Assembly (NCBI GenBank): GCA_002753505.1
Contig: PEAG01000025.1
Location: 1-41,211, forward strand
From: Magnetococcales bacterium HCHbin5
GTDB lineage: Bacteria > Pseudomonadota > Magnetococcia > Magnetococcales > Magnetaquicoccaceae
Length of the DNA: 41,211 nt
Direction of reading: 5' to 3'
Each line of letters starts with the position of its first letter. Position 1 is the first letter of the stretch. The notes below the pieces were generated by a model. That model saw nothing but the letters and a program-made list of their open reading frames with translations, was not told the origin of the DNA and ran no database searches. Positions 17,095-26,105 of the stretch are shown here, piece by piece. A program made the position numbers and the translations under genes.

Positions 17095-18039
17095 ATGATC
17101 CAGATCAAGCAACTAACCCATCTTTACCCACGCCGGAAACGTGCCCCCTTCCGGGCCTTGTCCGGGTTTTCCCTGTCCATCGACCCTCACATTATTTTTG
17201 CGCTGACCGGTCCCAATGGCGGGGGCAAGTCGACCCTGTTCCGCATTTTGTGTGGTTTGACCCGACCCAGCGCAGGCACAGTCTGGATGGCCGGGGTGGA
17301 GAGTGTACACAATCCGGCGGCGGCCCGTCGACTGCTGGGAGTGGTCTTTCAACACCCCGCGCTGGATAAACAGCTCACCGTCCTGGAAAATTTGCGCATC
17401 CATGCCCACCTCCATGGGGTGGACAACACCACCTTTGACCAGCGTCTGCGCTCGGACCTCGGCTGGTCCGGTCTGGAACCACGCCTGCACGACCGGGTCG
17501 GCACCCTCTCCGGTGGCACAGCCCGTCGGGTTGAACTGGTCAAGGCACTGCTCCATCGCCCGCAAATCTTATTGCTGGATGAACCCACCAATGGTCTGGA
17601 TCCAGGCGGTCGCCGTGATTTCATGGAAACCCTGCTGCGCCTGCGCCGTGAGCAGGGGTTGACCGTACTGATGACCAGCCATCTCTTCGACGAAGCCGAA
17701 CAGGCGGACCAGGTCGGCATTCTCCACCAGGGCACCCTGCTGGCTGTGGGTACACCGGACGGGTTGCGCAGCACGTTGGGAGAGGAGATGGTGATTATCC
17801 AAACCAGACAAGCGGAAGAGGCTCTTGCACTGCAGCTCATATTGCAACAACATGCCGGCTTGCAGGTAATACAGCGGGAACAGGAGTTGCGGATCTCAGG
17901 CATTGACCGGGAGACGCTGCAACAGCTTCTCCTGCACCATCGGGAACGGTTTCAATCCCTGGTCATCCAACACCCAACCCTGGAAGATGTCTTTATTCAC
18001 CATACCAGAGTGCCCCACCGGGAAGAGGTATTGTCATGA
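17095..18039 (+). CDS. ABC-2 type exporter, ATP-binding protein
   Basis: ATPase subunit of 314 residues with Walker A GPNGGGKST (39-47), Q-loop VVFQHPALD, signature LSGGTARRVEL, Walker B ILLLDEPTNGLDP and switch His in MTSHLFDEAEQ. The order and C-terminal extension are of the DrrA/NodI/CcmA-like class that works with ABC-2 permeases to export drugs, lipids or polysaccharides; the substrate is unknown. It overlaps the permease gene by 4 bp (ATGA). Confidence 0.92.
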   Translation: MIQIKQLTHLYPRRKRAPFRALSGFSLSIDPHIIFALTGPNGGGKSTLFRILCGLTRPSAGTVWMAGVESVHNPAAARRLLGVVFQHPALDKQLTVLENLRIHAHLHGVDNTTFDQRLRSDLGWSGLEPRLHDRVGTLSGGTARRVELVKALLHRPQILLLDEPTNGLDPGGRRDFMETLLRLRREQGLTVLMTSHLFDEAEQADQVGILHQGTLLAVGTPDGLRSTLGEEMVIIQTRQAEEALALQLILQQHAGLQVIQREQELRISGIDRETLQQLLLHHRERFQSLVIQHPTLEDVFIHHTRVPHREEVLS

Positions 18040-18836
18040 TGCGTCCTGTCTGGTCCATGATTCAGCGGGAGTTGATCCGCTTTTTTCGCCAACCCCACCG
18101 TGTGGTGGGCAGTGTGGCGCAACCACTGATTTTCTGGCTCTTCCTGGGTAGTGGATTCAGTGCCTCTTTTCGCGCCCCCGGCCTGCACGGGATCAGCTAT
18201 CTGGAATATTTTTTCCCTGGCATTATATTGATGTTACTGTTGTTTTCCGGTATTTTTTCCACCATCACCCTCATCGAAGACCGTGCGCAGGGGCTGTTGC
18301 AGGGTATTCTGGTCGCCCCCATATCCCGCATGGCCATCGTGTTGGGCAAGGTGGGGGGAGCCATGGCGGTGGCCCTGTCGCAGGTTTTGCTGCTGTTGGC
18401 AGCCACCCCTTTTCTGGGTCTCCATCTGGGTTGGGAAGAGGGGGTGCTGTTATTGCTGGGTTTGTTGATCGCCACCTTGGGATTCACCGCTCTGGGCTTT
18501 CTGATCGCCTGGCACATGGAGAGTACTGCCGGTTTTCACGCCGTCATGTCGGTGTTTTTGATGCCGCTATGGATGCTGTCCGGTGCCCTGTTTCCCATGG
18601 ACCAGACACCGGGTTGGCTCCAGTGGCTTATGCAGATCAACCCGGTCACCCACGCGCTGCATCTTATCCGGCTGCCGTTCTACCATCAAGCCGGTACACT
18701 GCTGGGGCAGGCAGAGTATCAAACCGCCCTCCTGGTGGCGACTCTTTGGGCGGTGGGCTGCCTGGGGTTGGCCCTCTGGCAAGTCAACCGGGTCGAGTGC
18801 GGCCTGCCCATCGAAGCTGAAACAGCGGCAGATTAA
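18036..18836 (+). CDS. ABC-2 type exporter, permease protein
   Basis: Permease of 266 residues with about six membrane segments and the ABC-2 family features: an N-terminal amphipathic start (MIQRELIRFFRQPHRVVGSV), LFLGSGF, GISYLEYFFPGIILMLLLFSG, and PLWMLSGALFPMDQTPGWLQWLMQINPVTH near the C-terminus, typical of NodJ/DrrB-type permeases. It is the membrane partner of the preceding ATPase. The final codons overlap the stop of the convergent Trm112-like gene. Confidence 0.9.
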   Translation: MMRPVWSMIQRELIRFFRQPHRVVGSVAQPLIFWLFLGSGFSASFRAPGLHGISYLEYFFPGIILMLLLFSGIFSTITLIEDRAQGLLQGILVAPISRMAIVLGKVGGAMAVALSQVLLLLAATPFLGLHLGWEEGVLLLLGLLIATLGFTALGFLIAWHMESTAGFHAVMSVFLMPLWMLSGALFPMDQTPGWLQWLMQINPVTHALHLIRLPFYHQAGTLLGQAEYQTALLVATLWAVGCLGLALWQVNRVECGLPIEAETAAD

Positions 18837-19003
18837 CTGTCCAACCGCCGCGCCTCATCCACCAACATGACCGGAATGCCTTCCCGAATGGCAAAGGCCA
18901 AGCGATCCGCTTTGCAAACCAGCTCGGCCGCGTCCCGATCCAACACCAACTCCCCCTTGCACTGCGGACAGACCAAAAGGGTCAATAGCTCTTTATCAAT
19001 CAT
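18833..19003 (-). CDS. Trm112 family (UPF0434/YcaR-like) small zinc-ribbon protein
   Basis: A 56-residue protein, the standard size for the family, beginning MIDKELLTLLVCPQCKGELV and ending VMLVDEARRLDS. It has the CPQC pair (Cys12, Cys15), a further Cys30 in ELVCKADRLAFAIREGIPV, and the conserved GIPVML segment. Eukaryotic and archaeal Trm112 activates methyltransferases; the role of the short bacterial form is less clear. The gene is convergent with the ABC permease and the two stop codons overlap by 4 bp, so both reading frames end inside each other. The ATG at 19003 is preceded by a poor ribosome binding site. Confidence 0.88.
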   Translation of the reverse strand: MIDKELLTLLVCPQCKGELVLDRDAAELVCKADRLAFAIREGIPVMLVDEARRLDS

Positions 19004-19081
19004 CAGATGTGACCTCGCATTCCGGATACCATGAACAAAAACTGCAACGACTTCCCCCGCTTGTCAATCGATTCCATCCCT

Positions 19082-19111
19082 TCGACAACACCCAGTCACG
19101 CACACTATACC
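19082..19111 (+). promoter_or_regulatory. Candidate sigma-70 promoter for argS
   Basis: TCGACA (19082-19087) and TATACC (19106-19111) are 18 bp apart and resemble -35 and -10 hexamers. They would give a leader of about 125 nt before the argS GTG. The match is moderate, and no other feature is seen in 19004-19240. Confidence 0.3.
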
Positions 19112-19240
19112 AGCATCCTGCGGCCACACGAAAGCAGGAATACAACAGTCGGGTAAAAGTCTCTGTTGCCATTTCCCCCTAAAGATCGTTAAACTTCCCC
19201 TCTTTGTCCCCAGTAAACACAAGAACGATCGGGAGAGAGC

Positions 19241-20959
19241 GTGCGCACCATTATTGATCGGTTGGTCACAACCACCCTGGAACGATTACGCCGCGACGGA
19301 CTCTTTCCAGCCGACACCCCGCTCCACTTTAACGTGGAACGGCCGCGAGATAAAACACACGGCGATTTTGCCACCAATGCCGCCATGGTACTGGCCAAAG
19401 CCGCCAGAATCCCCCCGCGCCTGTTGGCGGAAAAAATAGTCGCCGCCTTGCCGGCCGACCAGGCCGATGTGGAAAAATGCGAGGTCGCCGGACCGGGCTT
19501 TATCAACTTTTTTCTCTCTCCCGCCAGCCTCCGTACCATCATCACCGAGATCCAACAGCTCGGCAACCGTTTTGGCCACAGCCAAATCGGTACCGGCCAA
19601 CGGGTACAGGTGGAGTTTGTCTCTGCCAACCCGACCGGCCCCATGCACCTGGGCCACGGTCGCGGCGCGGTAACCGGCGACGTTATCGCCCGATTGCTGC
19701 AGGCGACCGGCTTTCAGGTGGAACGGGAATACTATATCAACGACGCCGGCAACCAGACCCTGCAGCTGGGCCGCTCCGTCCTGGTGCGCTATCACAGCCT
19801 GTTCGGGGAGGATATTCCCCTGCCGGATGGGTGCTATCCCGGCGAATATGTCCGGGAGATTGCCCGGGCACTGCAAAAACAGGACGGGGACCGCTGGTTG
19901 TCCACCCCTTGGACAGATACCCCGCCCGAAGCGGTCGTAACCTTTGCCATCGACCAATGCCTCGGTTGGATCCGTGACGATCTGGCACTGCTCAACATAA
20001 CCTTTGACACCTGGTTTTCGGAACGCTCCCTGCACCAACAGGGTGGCATCCGGCACGCCATTGCCAAACTGGAAGAGCAAGATCTTGTTTATGAAGGTGT
20101 ATTGGAAGCTCCCAAGGGCAAACAGCCGGAGGAGTGGGAGGCCCGCCCGCAACGTCTTTTCCGTTCCAGCTCCTTTGGCGACGAAGTGGACCGTCCCTTG
20201 CAAAAGTCGGACGGGAGCTACACCTATTTTGCCGCTGACATCGCCTATCATCTCCACAAGGCAGAACGGGGCTTTGACGCCCTGGTCAACATCTGGGGAG
20301 CGGACCACGGGGGATATATCAAACGGGTGCAGGCCGCTTTGATGGCCCTCACCGGCAAAAAGGGGTTGCTGGATGTCCGACTGGTCCAGATGGTCAATCT
20401 GTTTCGTGGTGGCCAACCGGTACGGATGTCCAAACGGTCCGGCACGTTTGTCACCTTGCGGGAGGTGGTGGAAGAGGCTGGCTCGGACGCCGTGCGGTTT
20501 TGGTTTTTGCTGCGTTCCGCCGGGGCGAGTCTGGATTTTGACCTGGAGTTGGCCATGGCCAAGACCAACGACAACCCCATTTTCTACGTCCAGTATGCCC
20601 ATGCCAGGGTCCATTCGGTCTGGCGTCGGCTGCAAGAGAAGGGGTTGGCGGTGGAGGCCGGTGAAGCATCCAACCCGCAACTGGCCCGGTTGACGGAACC
20701 GGCTGAGTATGACCTGATGCGACTGATGAGCCGTTTCCCGGAGGTGGTGGAGCAGGCCGCGTTGGAAAAAGAGCCCCACAAGGTACCCTATTATCTTTTG
20801 GAATTGGCAGCGGCCTTTCACACCTACTATAATGGCCACAAAATTTTGGATGAGGATGCCGACTTGCGGACCGCTCGATTAGCTCTGATCCGCGCCGCAG
20901 CTCTGGTCATCGCCAATGGTTTAACTCTACTAGGCGTTCACGCCCCGGAGCAGATGTGA
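19241..20959 (+). CDS. argS: Arginyl-tRNA synthetase
   Basis: Class I aminoacyl-tRNA synthetase of 572 residues, the usual length. It has the N-terminal Arg-tRNA add-on domain (FNVERPRDKTHGDFATNAAMVLAK), the HIGH-type motif HLGHGRGAV in SANPTGPMHLGHGRG, the KMSKS-equivalent MSKRSGTFVTL, and a C-terminal DALR anticodon-binding domain. The start is GTG at 19241, the first codon of the typical MRTIIDRLV start. The stop overlaps the GTG of the SPOR gene by 4 bp. Confidence 0.95.
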   Translation: MRTIIDRLVTTTLERLRRDGLFPADTPLHFNVERPRDKTHGDFATNAAMVLAKAARIPPRLLAEKIVAALPADQADVEKCEVAGPGFINFFLSPASLRTIITEIQQLGNRFGHSQIGTGQRVQVEFVSANPTGPMHLGHGRGAVTGDVIARLLQATGFQVEREYYINDAGNQTLQLGRSVLVRYHSLFGEDIPLPDGCYPGEYVREIARALQKQDGDRWLSTPWTDTPPEAVVTFAIDQCLGWIRDDLALLNITFDTWFSERSLHQQGGIRHAIAKLEEQDLVYEGVLEAPKGKQPEEWEARPQRLFRSSSFGDEVDRPLQKSDGSYTYFAADIAYHLHKAERGFDALVNIWGADHGGYIKRVQAALMALTGKKGLLDVRLVQMVNLFRGGQPVRMSKRSGTFVTLREVVEEAGSDAVRFWFLLRSAGASLDFDLELAMAKTNDNPIFYVQYAHARVHSVWRRLQEKGLAVEAGEASNPQLARLTEPAEYDLMRLMSRFPEVVEQAALEKEPHKVPYYLLELAAAFHTYYNGHKILDEDADLRTARLALIRAAALVIANGLTLLGVHAPEQM

Positions 20960-22188
20960 CCCCCCGATTTCCAACCTCTGCACGCTTTCGGCGTCACCAA
21001 CGCAACAATTATGCACGCCCGCTGCTGGTCACTTTGTTGATTGGCGGTGGGCTCTTTTTTATGTTTCGTTCCAAAACTCCCGATCCCGTGCAGACGGTTG
21101 CCAAGCCGCCGCCGGTACAGGAGAGCCGTTCCGAGAGCAGGCAGCCCAAAATGGTCCCGGTCGTCACTGAGCCTGCGGAGCGTCCAGCCGCCCCCAAACC
21201 GGTGGTTCAACAGGAGAGCAAGGCCGACCCCAAGTTTGTGCCCATACCGGTCGACAAGCCTGTCCCTCAACCGGCAAAGGCAGCGGCGGCAGAGCCGCGC
21301 CCGGCGGAAAAGGGTCTCAACCGTTCAGAAAGCAAGGCAGAAAAGCCGGCGGTCAAGGCTGATGTCAAAACCGGCAACACGGAGATCAAGCTGGCGATCA
21401 ACCCGGAAAGTGTATCAAAAAGCAGGAGCGAATCCGGCTCCAGCAAGGGAGAGACCAAAGACAAGGTTGCCGCTTCCAACCCCAAGGCGGCACCGCCGCC
21501 ACCCGAACCGCAGCCCAAAAAGGAGGAGCAGGAGGAGTCTTATCTGCATCCGTTGCCGGATGCTTTGCCACCGAAGCTGCGGGAACCGGAGATGGATTTG
21601 ACTTTTTACAAGTCATTGGCCACCAAAAAGATGATTTTGCCAGAGGAACCGACGGGCAAGAGGGTTGTTCCCCCCTTTTTGGCGGCGGCAACGCCGACAA
21701 CCGGCAGCAGCAAAAAGGACTATTCGCCCACGCTACCGGAAAAGTCAGCTCCGTCGAAGGCTGCGCCGGAGGCCCACAAGCCGGAGGCTGAAGCGGTCAA
21801 ACCATCAGCCGATTCCAAAGCACCGGCCATTGAACCCAAAAAGGCTGCGGCCGAGCGCAAGAAGGCGAGCACAGAGCCCAAAAAACAGGCCGATGAGTCC
21901 CAAAAAGCAGCGGATGAGGCGGACAAATCGGCAGAAGAGGCAACCAAAAAGAAAAGCTATCAGGTGCAGGTTGCCATTCTTTCCGACATGAAGCGGGCGA
22001 CCGATCTGGCGGACCAGTTGCGCAGCAGGGGGGCAGTCAATCCTCGTGTCAGCACGGTTAAATACTCTTCCGGGCGTGTGCTGTTCCGGGTGCGGCTTGG
22101 CCCCTTTTCCAGCCAGAGTGAAGCAGCCAAGTCTGCGCAGCGTTGGCAGGCTGCCGGGCAATCCGCTCTCGTTTTTGTTGACGACTGA
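20956..22188 (+). CDS. SPOR-domain membrane protein
   Basis: A 410-residue protein with a short basic N-terminus, one membrane helix at about 22-36 (PLLVTLLIGGGLFFMF), a long Lys/Ala/Pro/Glu-rich periplasmic linker (about 40-330) and a C-terminal SPOR domain (about 333-409, SYQVQVAILSDMKRATDLA). SPOR domains bind denuded glycan at the division septum, so a FtsN-like or other cell-envelope role is likely. Linking to argS is seen in several proteobacteria. The start is GTG inside the argS stop (GTGA). Confidence 0.85.
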   Translation: MTPRFPTSARFRRHQRNNYARPLLVTLLIGGGLFFMFRSKTPDPVQTVAKPPPVQESRSESRQPKMVPVVTEPAERPAAPKPVVQQESKADPKFVPIPVDKPVPQPAKAAAAEPRPAEKGLNRSESKAEKPAVKADVKTGNTEIKLAINPESVSKSRSESGSSKGETKDKVAASNPKAAPPPPEPQPKKEEQEESYLHPLPDALPPKLREPEMDLTFYKSLATKKMILPEEPTGKRVVPPFLAAATPTTGSSKKDYSPTLPEKSAPSKAAPEAHKPEAEAVKPSADSKAPAIEPKKAAAERKKASTEPKKQADESQKAADEADKSAEEATKKKSYQVQVAILSDMKRATDLADQLRSRGAVNPRVSTVKYSSGRVLFRVRLGPFSSQSEAAKSAQRWQAAGQSALVFVDD

Positions 22189-22209
22189 GGATGCTCTTTT
22201 AACCGTTAC

Positions 22210-22320
22210 ATGCTGGGGCTTTGTCCCCATATACGCCAACGTGATTGCGGTCTTTCCTTAAACGATTGCAGGGGTCTGGGGAGCGTCACGGTCCCCAGAC
22301 CCCTGCAATCGTTTAAAAAG
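22210..22320. repeat. Solo palindromic unit with a 59-bp near-perfect palindrome
   Basis: Positions 22258-22316 form two 29-bp arms around a single central C. They match everywhere except one position (AGCGT on the left, ACGGT on the right). The ends are TTAAACGATTGCAGGGG and its complement. Upstream, 22210-22257 carries the family linker (GGGGCTTTGTCCCCATATACG, GTGATTGCGGTC). It sits between the SPOR gene and dapE, both on the plus strand, and ends 32 bp before the dapE ATG. Confidence 0.9.
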
Positions 22321-22348
22321 ATTTTTACACCTCTTGGGAAACCAACCG

Positions 22349-23515
22349 ATGAATCAAAACCTCTCCCCGTTGGAATTGGCCATCGCCTTGATCCAGGTGC
22401 CCTCCATCACCCCACAGGACCACGGCTGCCAAACCCTGATCACCGACTTTTTGCAACCGCTGGGATTCAGCATTTATCCCCTGCGGTCCGGGGAGGTGGA
22501 TAATTTTTACGCCCGAATTGGCACCCAGGGCAAAAATTTTTGCTTCGCCGGCCATACCGATGTGGTCACCCCCGGAGATGCCACCCTGTGGCGTTCCCCC
22601 CCCTTTGCAGCCGCCGTACACGATGGGATATTGATCGGTCGCGGTGCCAGCGACATGAAAGGGGGCATTGCCGCCATGCTGGCCGCCACAGCCCGATTTT
22701 TGCGGGATCGACCCGACTTCGCCACCCACAACAGCCTCTCTTTTCTCATCACCGGCGATGAAGAGGGGGCGGCCACCGATGGTACGGTGCGCCTGCTGGA
22801 GTGGCTGCGCGCCCGGGAAGAGCGGCTGGACTATTGCCTGGTGGGTGAACCCACCTGCATGCACACTCTGGGCGACGGTCTGAAAAATGGCCGCCGGGGC
22901 TCCCTGAATGGTGAATTGATCCTCCATGGTCGCCAGGGCCACGTGGCTTATCCCCATTTGGCCGACAACCCCATCCATCGGGCGGCCCCCATCATTGAAC
23001 GATTGGCCCACCATGCGTTTGACGCGGGCAACGCCCATTTTCCCGCCACCACCCTGCAATTCACCAATATTTATGCAGGAGATGGTTCCAACAATGTCAT
23101 CCCTGGCCAGTTGCGGGTCAGCTTTAATTTTCGCTTCAGCCCCGAAAGCAGCCCCGCCCAACTGGAACAGCAGCTCCGCACTCTGTTGGATCAAATGGAG
23201 CCTCCCGTCTCTTACACCCTGCAAACCCACCTTTCCGGTCTGCCCTTCCTGACGGCCGGTGGTGCGCTGTTGGAGGCGGTCAGTCAAAGTGTGCGGGAGA
23301 TTACCGGCATCACCCCCACCCCTTCCACAGGCGGCGGCACCTCGGACGCCCGGTTTATTTCGTTGGATTGTCCACAAACGGTCGAATTTGGTCTGCTTTC
23401 CGCCTCCATCCACCAGGTGGACGAGCGGTTGGCGGTCGCGGATCTGGATCAGTTAAGCCGTGTCTACGAACGGATTTTGCATACCCTTTTCCCCCCCTCT
23501 CAGGAACCGTCATGA
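22349..23515 (+). CDS. dapE: Succinyl-diaminopimelate desuccinylase
   Basis: M20 metallopeptidase-type enzyme of 388 residues that releases succinate from N-succinyl-LL-diaminopimelate, giving DAP for lysine and peptidoglycan. Metal-site residues are visible in FAGHTDVV, GRGASDMKGG, DEEGAATDG, VGEPT and the C-terminal segment, with the proton-accepting Glu in DEEG. The ATG at 22349 starts the conserved MNQNLSPLELAIALIQVPSIT and follows GGGAAA; a TTG at 22334 is open but has no better support. It overlaps the next gene as ATGA. Confidence 0.93.
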   Translation: MNQNLSPLELAIALIQVPSITPQDHGCQTLITDFLQPLGFSIYPLRSGEVDNFYARIGTQGKNFCFAGHTDVVTPGDATLWRSPPFAAAVHDGILIGRGASDMKGGIAAMLAATARFLRDRPDFATHNSLSFLITGDEEGAATDGTVRLLEWLRAREERLDYCLVGEPTCMHTLGDGLKNGRRGSLNGELILHGRQGHVAYPHLADNPIHRAAPIIERLAHHAFDAGNAHFPATTLQFTNIYAGDGSNNVIPGQLRVSFNFRFSPESSPAQLEQQLRTLLDQMEPPVSYTLQTHLSGLPFLTAGGALLEAVSQSVREITGITPTPSTGGGTSDARFISLDCPQTVEFGLLSASIHQVDERLAVADLDQLSRVYERILHTLFPPSQEPS

Positions 23516-24270
23516 TCTCCCTCACCCAACTCGAACAGTATGCCAATACCCTGCTCAAAACAGCCACGATCTCGGATTACGCCCCCAACGGTGTCCAGGT
23601 GCGGGGTCGTACCGAGGTCAGGCGTCTGGTGACAGGGGTTTCGGCCTGTCAGGATCTGTTTCAGGCCGCAACCGAGCAGGGAGCCGATCTGGTGCTGGTT
23701 CACCACGGCATGTTCTGGGACAAGGAGCCCCGCGTTGTGGAAGGGGGGTTGAAAAAGCGGTTGAAATGGTTGCTGGAGCATGACATGACCCTGATGGCCT
23801 ACCATTTGCCGCTGGATTGTCATCCCCAATTAGGAAACAATATTCAAATTTTAAACCGTCTGCATCTGGAGGCCGGAGAGCCCTTTGGTCTCTATCGGAA
23901 CAGCCATCTTTCGTTTATCGGGCAGGCCCCCCTGCCCCTCTCCCTGTCAGAGTTTGTCGGTCAGTTGCGTGCCCTGTTTGGAGGAGAGCCCCTTGTTTTG
24001 CCTTTTGGTCCTGAAACGGTTCAGCGGATTGCCGTTTGCAGTGGGGCAGCCCCCGAATTGTTGCGAGAGGCCAAACAAAAGGGAGCGGATCTTTTCCTGA
24101 GTGGTGAGGCTGCAGAGCCTGTATACCATTTTGCCCGGGAGGAGGAGATCCATTTTGTCGCAGCGGGCCATCATCGTACGGAAATGTTCGGGGTCCAGGC
24201 ATTGGGAGAGCATCTGGCCGATCAGTTTGCCCTTGAGCATCAGTTTATCGACATCCCCAATCCTCTGTAA
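23512..24270 (+). CDS. Nif3-like dinuclear metal-centre protein (YbgI family)
   Basis: A 252-residue protein of the Nif3/YbgI family, the usual bacterial length. It has ISDYAPNGVQVRG near the N-terminus, the metal-binding LVHHGMFWDKEP, YHLPLDCHPQLGNN and the C-terminal AAGHHRTEMFGVQALGEHLA. Bacterial members bind two metal ions; a GTP cyclohydrolase-like fold is known, but the biological role is not settled. The start chosen is the ATG inside the dapE stop; the frame is open upstream within dapE, but that part does not match the family. Confidence 0.9.
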   Translation: MISLTQLEQYANTLLKTATISDYAPNGVQVRGRTEVRRLVTGVSACQDLFQAATEQGADLVLVHHGMFWDKEPRVVEGGLKKRLKWLLEHDMTLMAYHLPLDCHPQLGNNIQILNRLHLEAGEPFGLYRNSHLSFIGQAPLPLSLSEFVGQLRALFGGEPLVLPFGPETVQRIAVCSGAAPELLREAKQKGADLFLSGEAAEPVYHFAREEEIHFVAAGHHRTEMFGVQALGEHLADQFALEHQFIDIPNPL

Positions 24271-24287
24271 TGCTTACTGATTGTTTT

Positions 24288-24478
24288 TCTAAACAATTGC
24301 AGGGGTCTGGGGAGCATCACGCTCCCCGGCGGGGTGCAGGGGCTTAAGCCCCATGTGCGCTAACCTGATTGCGATCTTCTTGTAAACGAGTGCAGGGGTC
24401 CGGGGAGCGTCACGCTCCCCGGTGGGGTGCAGGGGCGAAACCCCATATACGCTAACCTGATTGCGATCTTCTTGTAAA
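24288..24478. repeat. Two solo units of the palindromic family, direct repeat
   Basis: Unit one (about 24288-24384) has the core GGGGAGCATCACGCTCCCC and GGGGCTTAAGCCCC. Unit two (24385-24478) has GGGGAGCGTCACGCTCCCC and a worn second stem. Both end with the linker CCCCATATACGCTAACC or its variant and GATTGCGATCTTCTTGTAAACGAG. Both carry the G:C form of the variable pair in the core. Confidence 0.88.
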
Positions 24479-24945
24479 CGAGTGCAGGGGTCCGGGGACC
24501 GTCACGGTCCCCGGTGGGGTGCAGGGGCAAAGCCCCTGCATGAACGGCGCGTTTTCCCAAAGCCAATTTTCGCAGAAAATTGGCGCAACGCGCCCAAAAC
24601 CGCCCCGCAGGGGCGACCTTGGGAGGGCGGCAGCCCGACTCGCACGGTTATGTTATGGAAAATATTTGGATAAAAAACCAGAACCTTCGGGTATTGAGCT
24701 TTTTGTTTAAACATGAGGCCAGGAACGGTTTTCTTTCAAATTCCTCCCCAATCTTGCCCGCTCTCAGTCGGGTTGCCGCCCTCCAGCAGTGCCCCTGCGG
24801 GGCGTTTTGGGCGCGCTGCGCCCATTTGCTGCGCAAATGGGCTTACGAGAAAGCGCGCCCATTACACGCAGGGGCTTCGCCCCTGCACCCCACCGGGGAC
24901 CGTGACGGTCCCCGGACCCCTGCAATTGTTTTAAAAGATTAATAA
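24470..24945. repeat. Full-length composite palindromic element, copy 4
   Basis: Left arm beta (hairpin 24562-24584, stem GCCAATTTTC), right arm alpha (stem GCCCATTTGC), in the same orientation as copy 1. Both cores are the GGGGACCGT/ACGGTCCCC form. It lies between the convergent Nif3-like and sirtuin genes. Confidence 0.9.
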
Positions 24946-25050
24946 AAGCATAGGTATGGCCATCATGTGAGCGCATATGGGGCTTCGCCCCTGCACCCCA
25001 CCGGGGACCGTGACGGTCCCCGGACCCCTGCAATTGTTTTAAAAGATTAG
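24946..25050. repeat. Solo end-unit of the palindromic family
   Basis: End module with GGGGCTTCGCCCC, the GGGGACCGTGACGGTCCCC core and the CCCCTGCAATTGTTTTAAAAGATTA end. It stops about 20 bp before the sirtuin stop codon. Confidence 0.87.
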
Positions 25051-25069
25051 AAAAAATCAGAAAAACAGC

Positions 25070-25945
25070 TCAGCCACCCCCACCCTTCCACAACTTCCAT
25101 ATCCCCTCAATGGCCTCGAGAGCCGTCAACGGCAGCGAAATATAACGCTCCTTGTGAACATGATAATCACGGGGATTAATGCGAATCAAAATGGCATGAT
25201 GCAACTTGCCATAGAACTCGGACCGCTTCCGAATGGTCGGCAAAGCCGTGCCCGCACCCACCTCAACGATCACCAAACGACGCTTCGTTACCAACAGATT
25301 TTCCAACCACTGCCAAAGACGCTCCTCCTGCGCCTTCGTCCTCTCTTCAATCCAGCCTTTGTCCCGAAACAACAAAATATTGGGCCGCGCCAAGGCACCA
25401 CATTGCAAACAGGAGGGCAAAGCCCCAATCGCCTGCAAGGATTCCGAATTGATCGCCAGATGAACCCCCTGCGCACTCCAAACCTCATCCCGACAGGGCT
25501 GGGTACACTGCAAATTGTGAATGGAACCATGACACTCGCTGACCTGACTTTCGTCAAAGCCAGCCCGCTGGAACTGCCCATCCACATTGGAGGTCAAAAC
25601 AAAACAACCCTGCGCCTTCTCCCGCCCCATCTCCAACAGCTTGGCAAATCCCTCATGCGGCGTGGTCCGCCGGTACAAGTTGAGCCGATGGCCATAAAAT
25701 CCCCAGGCCAAACGAGGATGCTGCCGGAACCACTTCGGGTTGGCCATCTCCTCAAAGGCCAAATCCATCTTGCGAATCGCCGGATACGCCTGCCAAAACC
25801 CATGGTTGCCACGAAAATCCGGCAGACCGGAGTCTACACCCATCCCAGCCCCTGCCGTGATCAAAAGGGCATCCGCCCCCGCCACCGCATCCGCCGCCCT
25901 GCGGAGCTGCTTTTGGATGTTCTCTCTCTTTTCTTGTGTTTTCAA
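25070..25945 (-). CDS. Sir2-family NAD-dependent deacylase-like protein
   Basis: Sirtuin-fold protein of 291 residues. The NAD-binding loop is ITAGAGMGVDSGLPDFRG (29-46), a variant of GAGxSxxSGIPDFR. The TQNID motif is TSNVDGQF, the catalytic His is in ECHGSIHNLQC, and Cys residues in LQCTQPC and CLQC fit the zinc site. These substitutions define a known bacterial subgroup, so activity on acyl-lysine proteins is plausible but not proved. The TTG at 25945 is preceded by GGGGAAGA; no better in-frame start exists upstream. It lies downstream of the ABC gene, 160 bp away. Confidence 0.8.
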   Translation of the reverse strand: MKTQEKRENIQKQLRRAADAVAGADALLITAGAGMGVDSGLPDFRGNHGFWQAYPAIRKMDLAFEEMANPKWFRQHPRLAWGFYGHRLNLYRRTTPHEGFAKLLEMGREKAQGCFVLTSNVDGQFQRAGFDESQVSECHGSIHNLQCTQPCRDEVWSAQGVHLAINSESLQAIGALPSCLQCGALARPNILLFRDKGWIEERTKAQEERLWQWLENLLVTKRRLVIVEVGAGTALPTIRKRSEFYGKLHHAILIRINPRDYHVHKERYISLPLTALEAIEGIWKLWKGGGG

Positions 25946-26045
25946 TGTATCTTCCCCATTGGCTGTCAGACCATGTCCGTGCAGACTGTGCCGTCGGCAC
26001 CAAGGAATCTCTCACCACCCCCACCCTCAACGAGGGCAAAGGATT

Positions 26046-26071
26046 CTGGGGAAGGGAGTTTACCTCCCCAG
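26046..26071 (-). terminator. Possible terminator after the secretion ABC gene
   Basis: CTGGGGA-A-GG and CC-TCCCCAG pair over nine positions with one bulge and a 7-base loop, 35 bp past the ABC stop on the minus strand. The following sequence is only weakly T-rich, so termination may be partial. Confidence 0.35.
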
Positions 26072-26105
26072 GCACACACCGAATCGAAAAACAGCCGCCA
26101 ACAGC

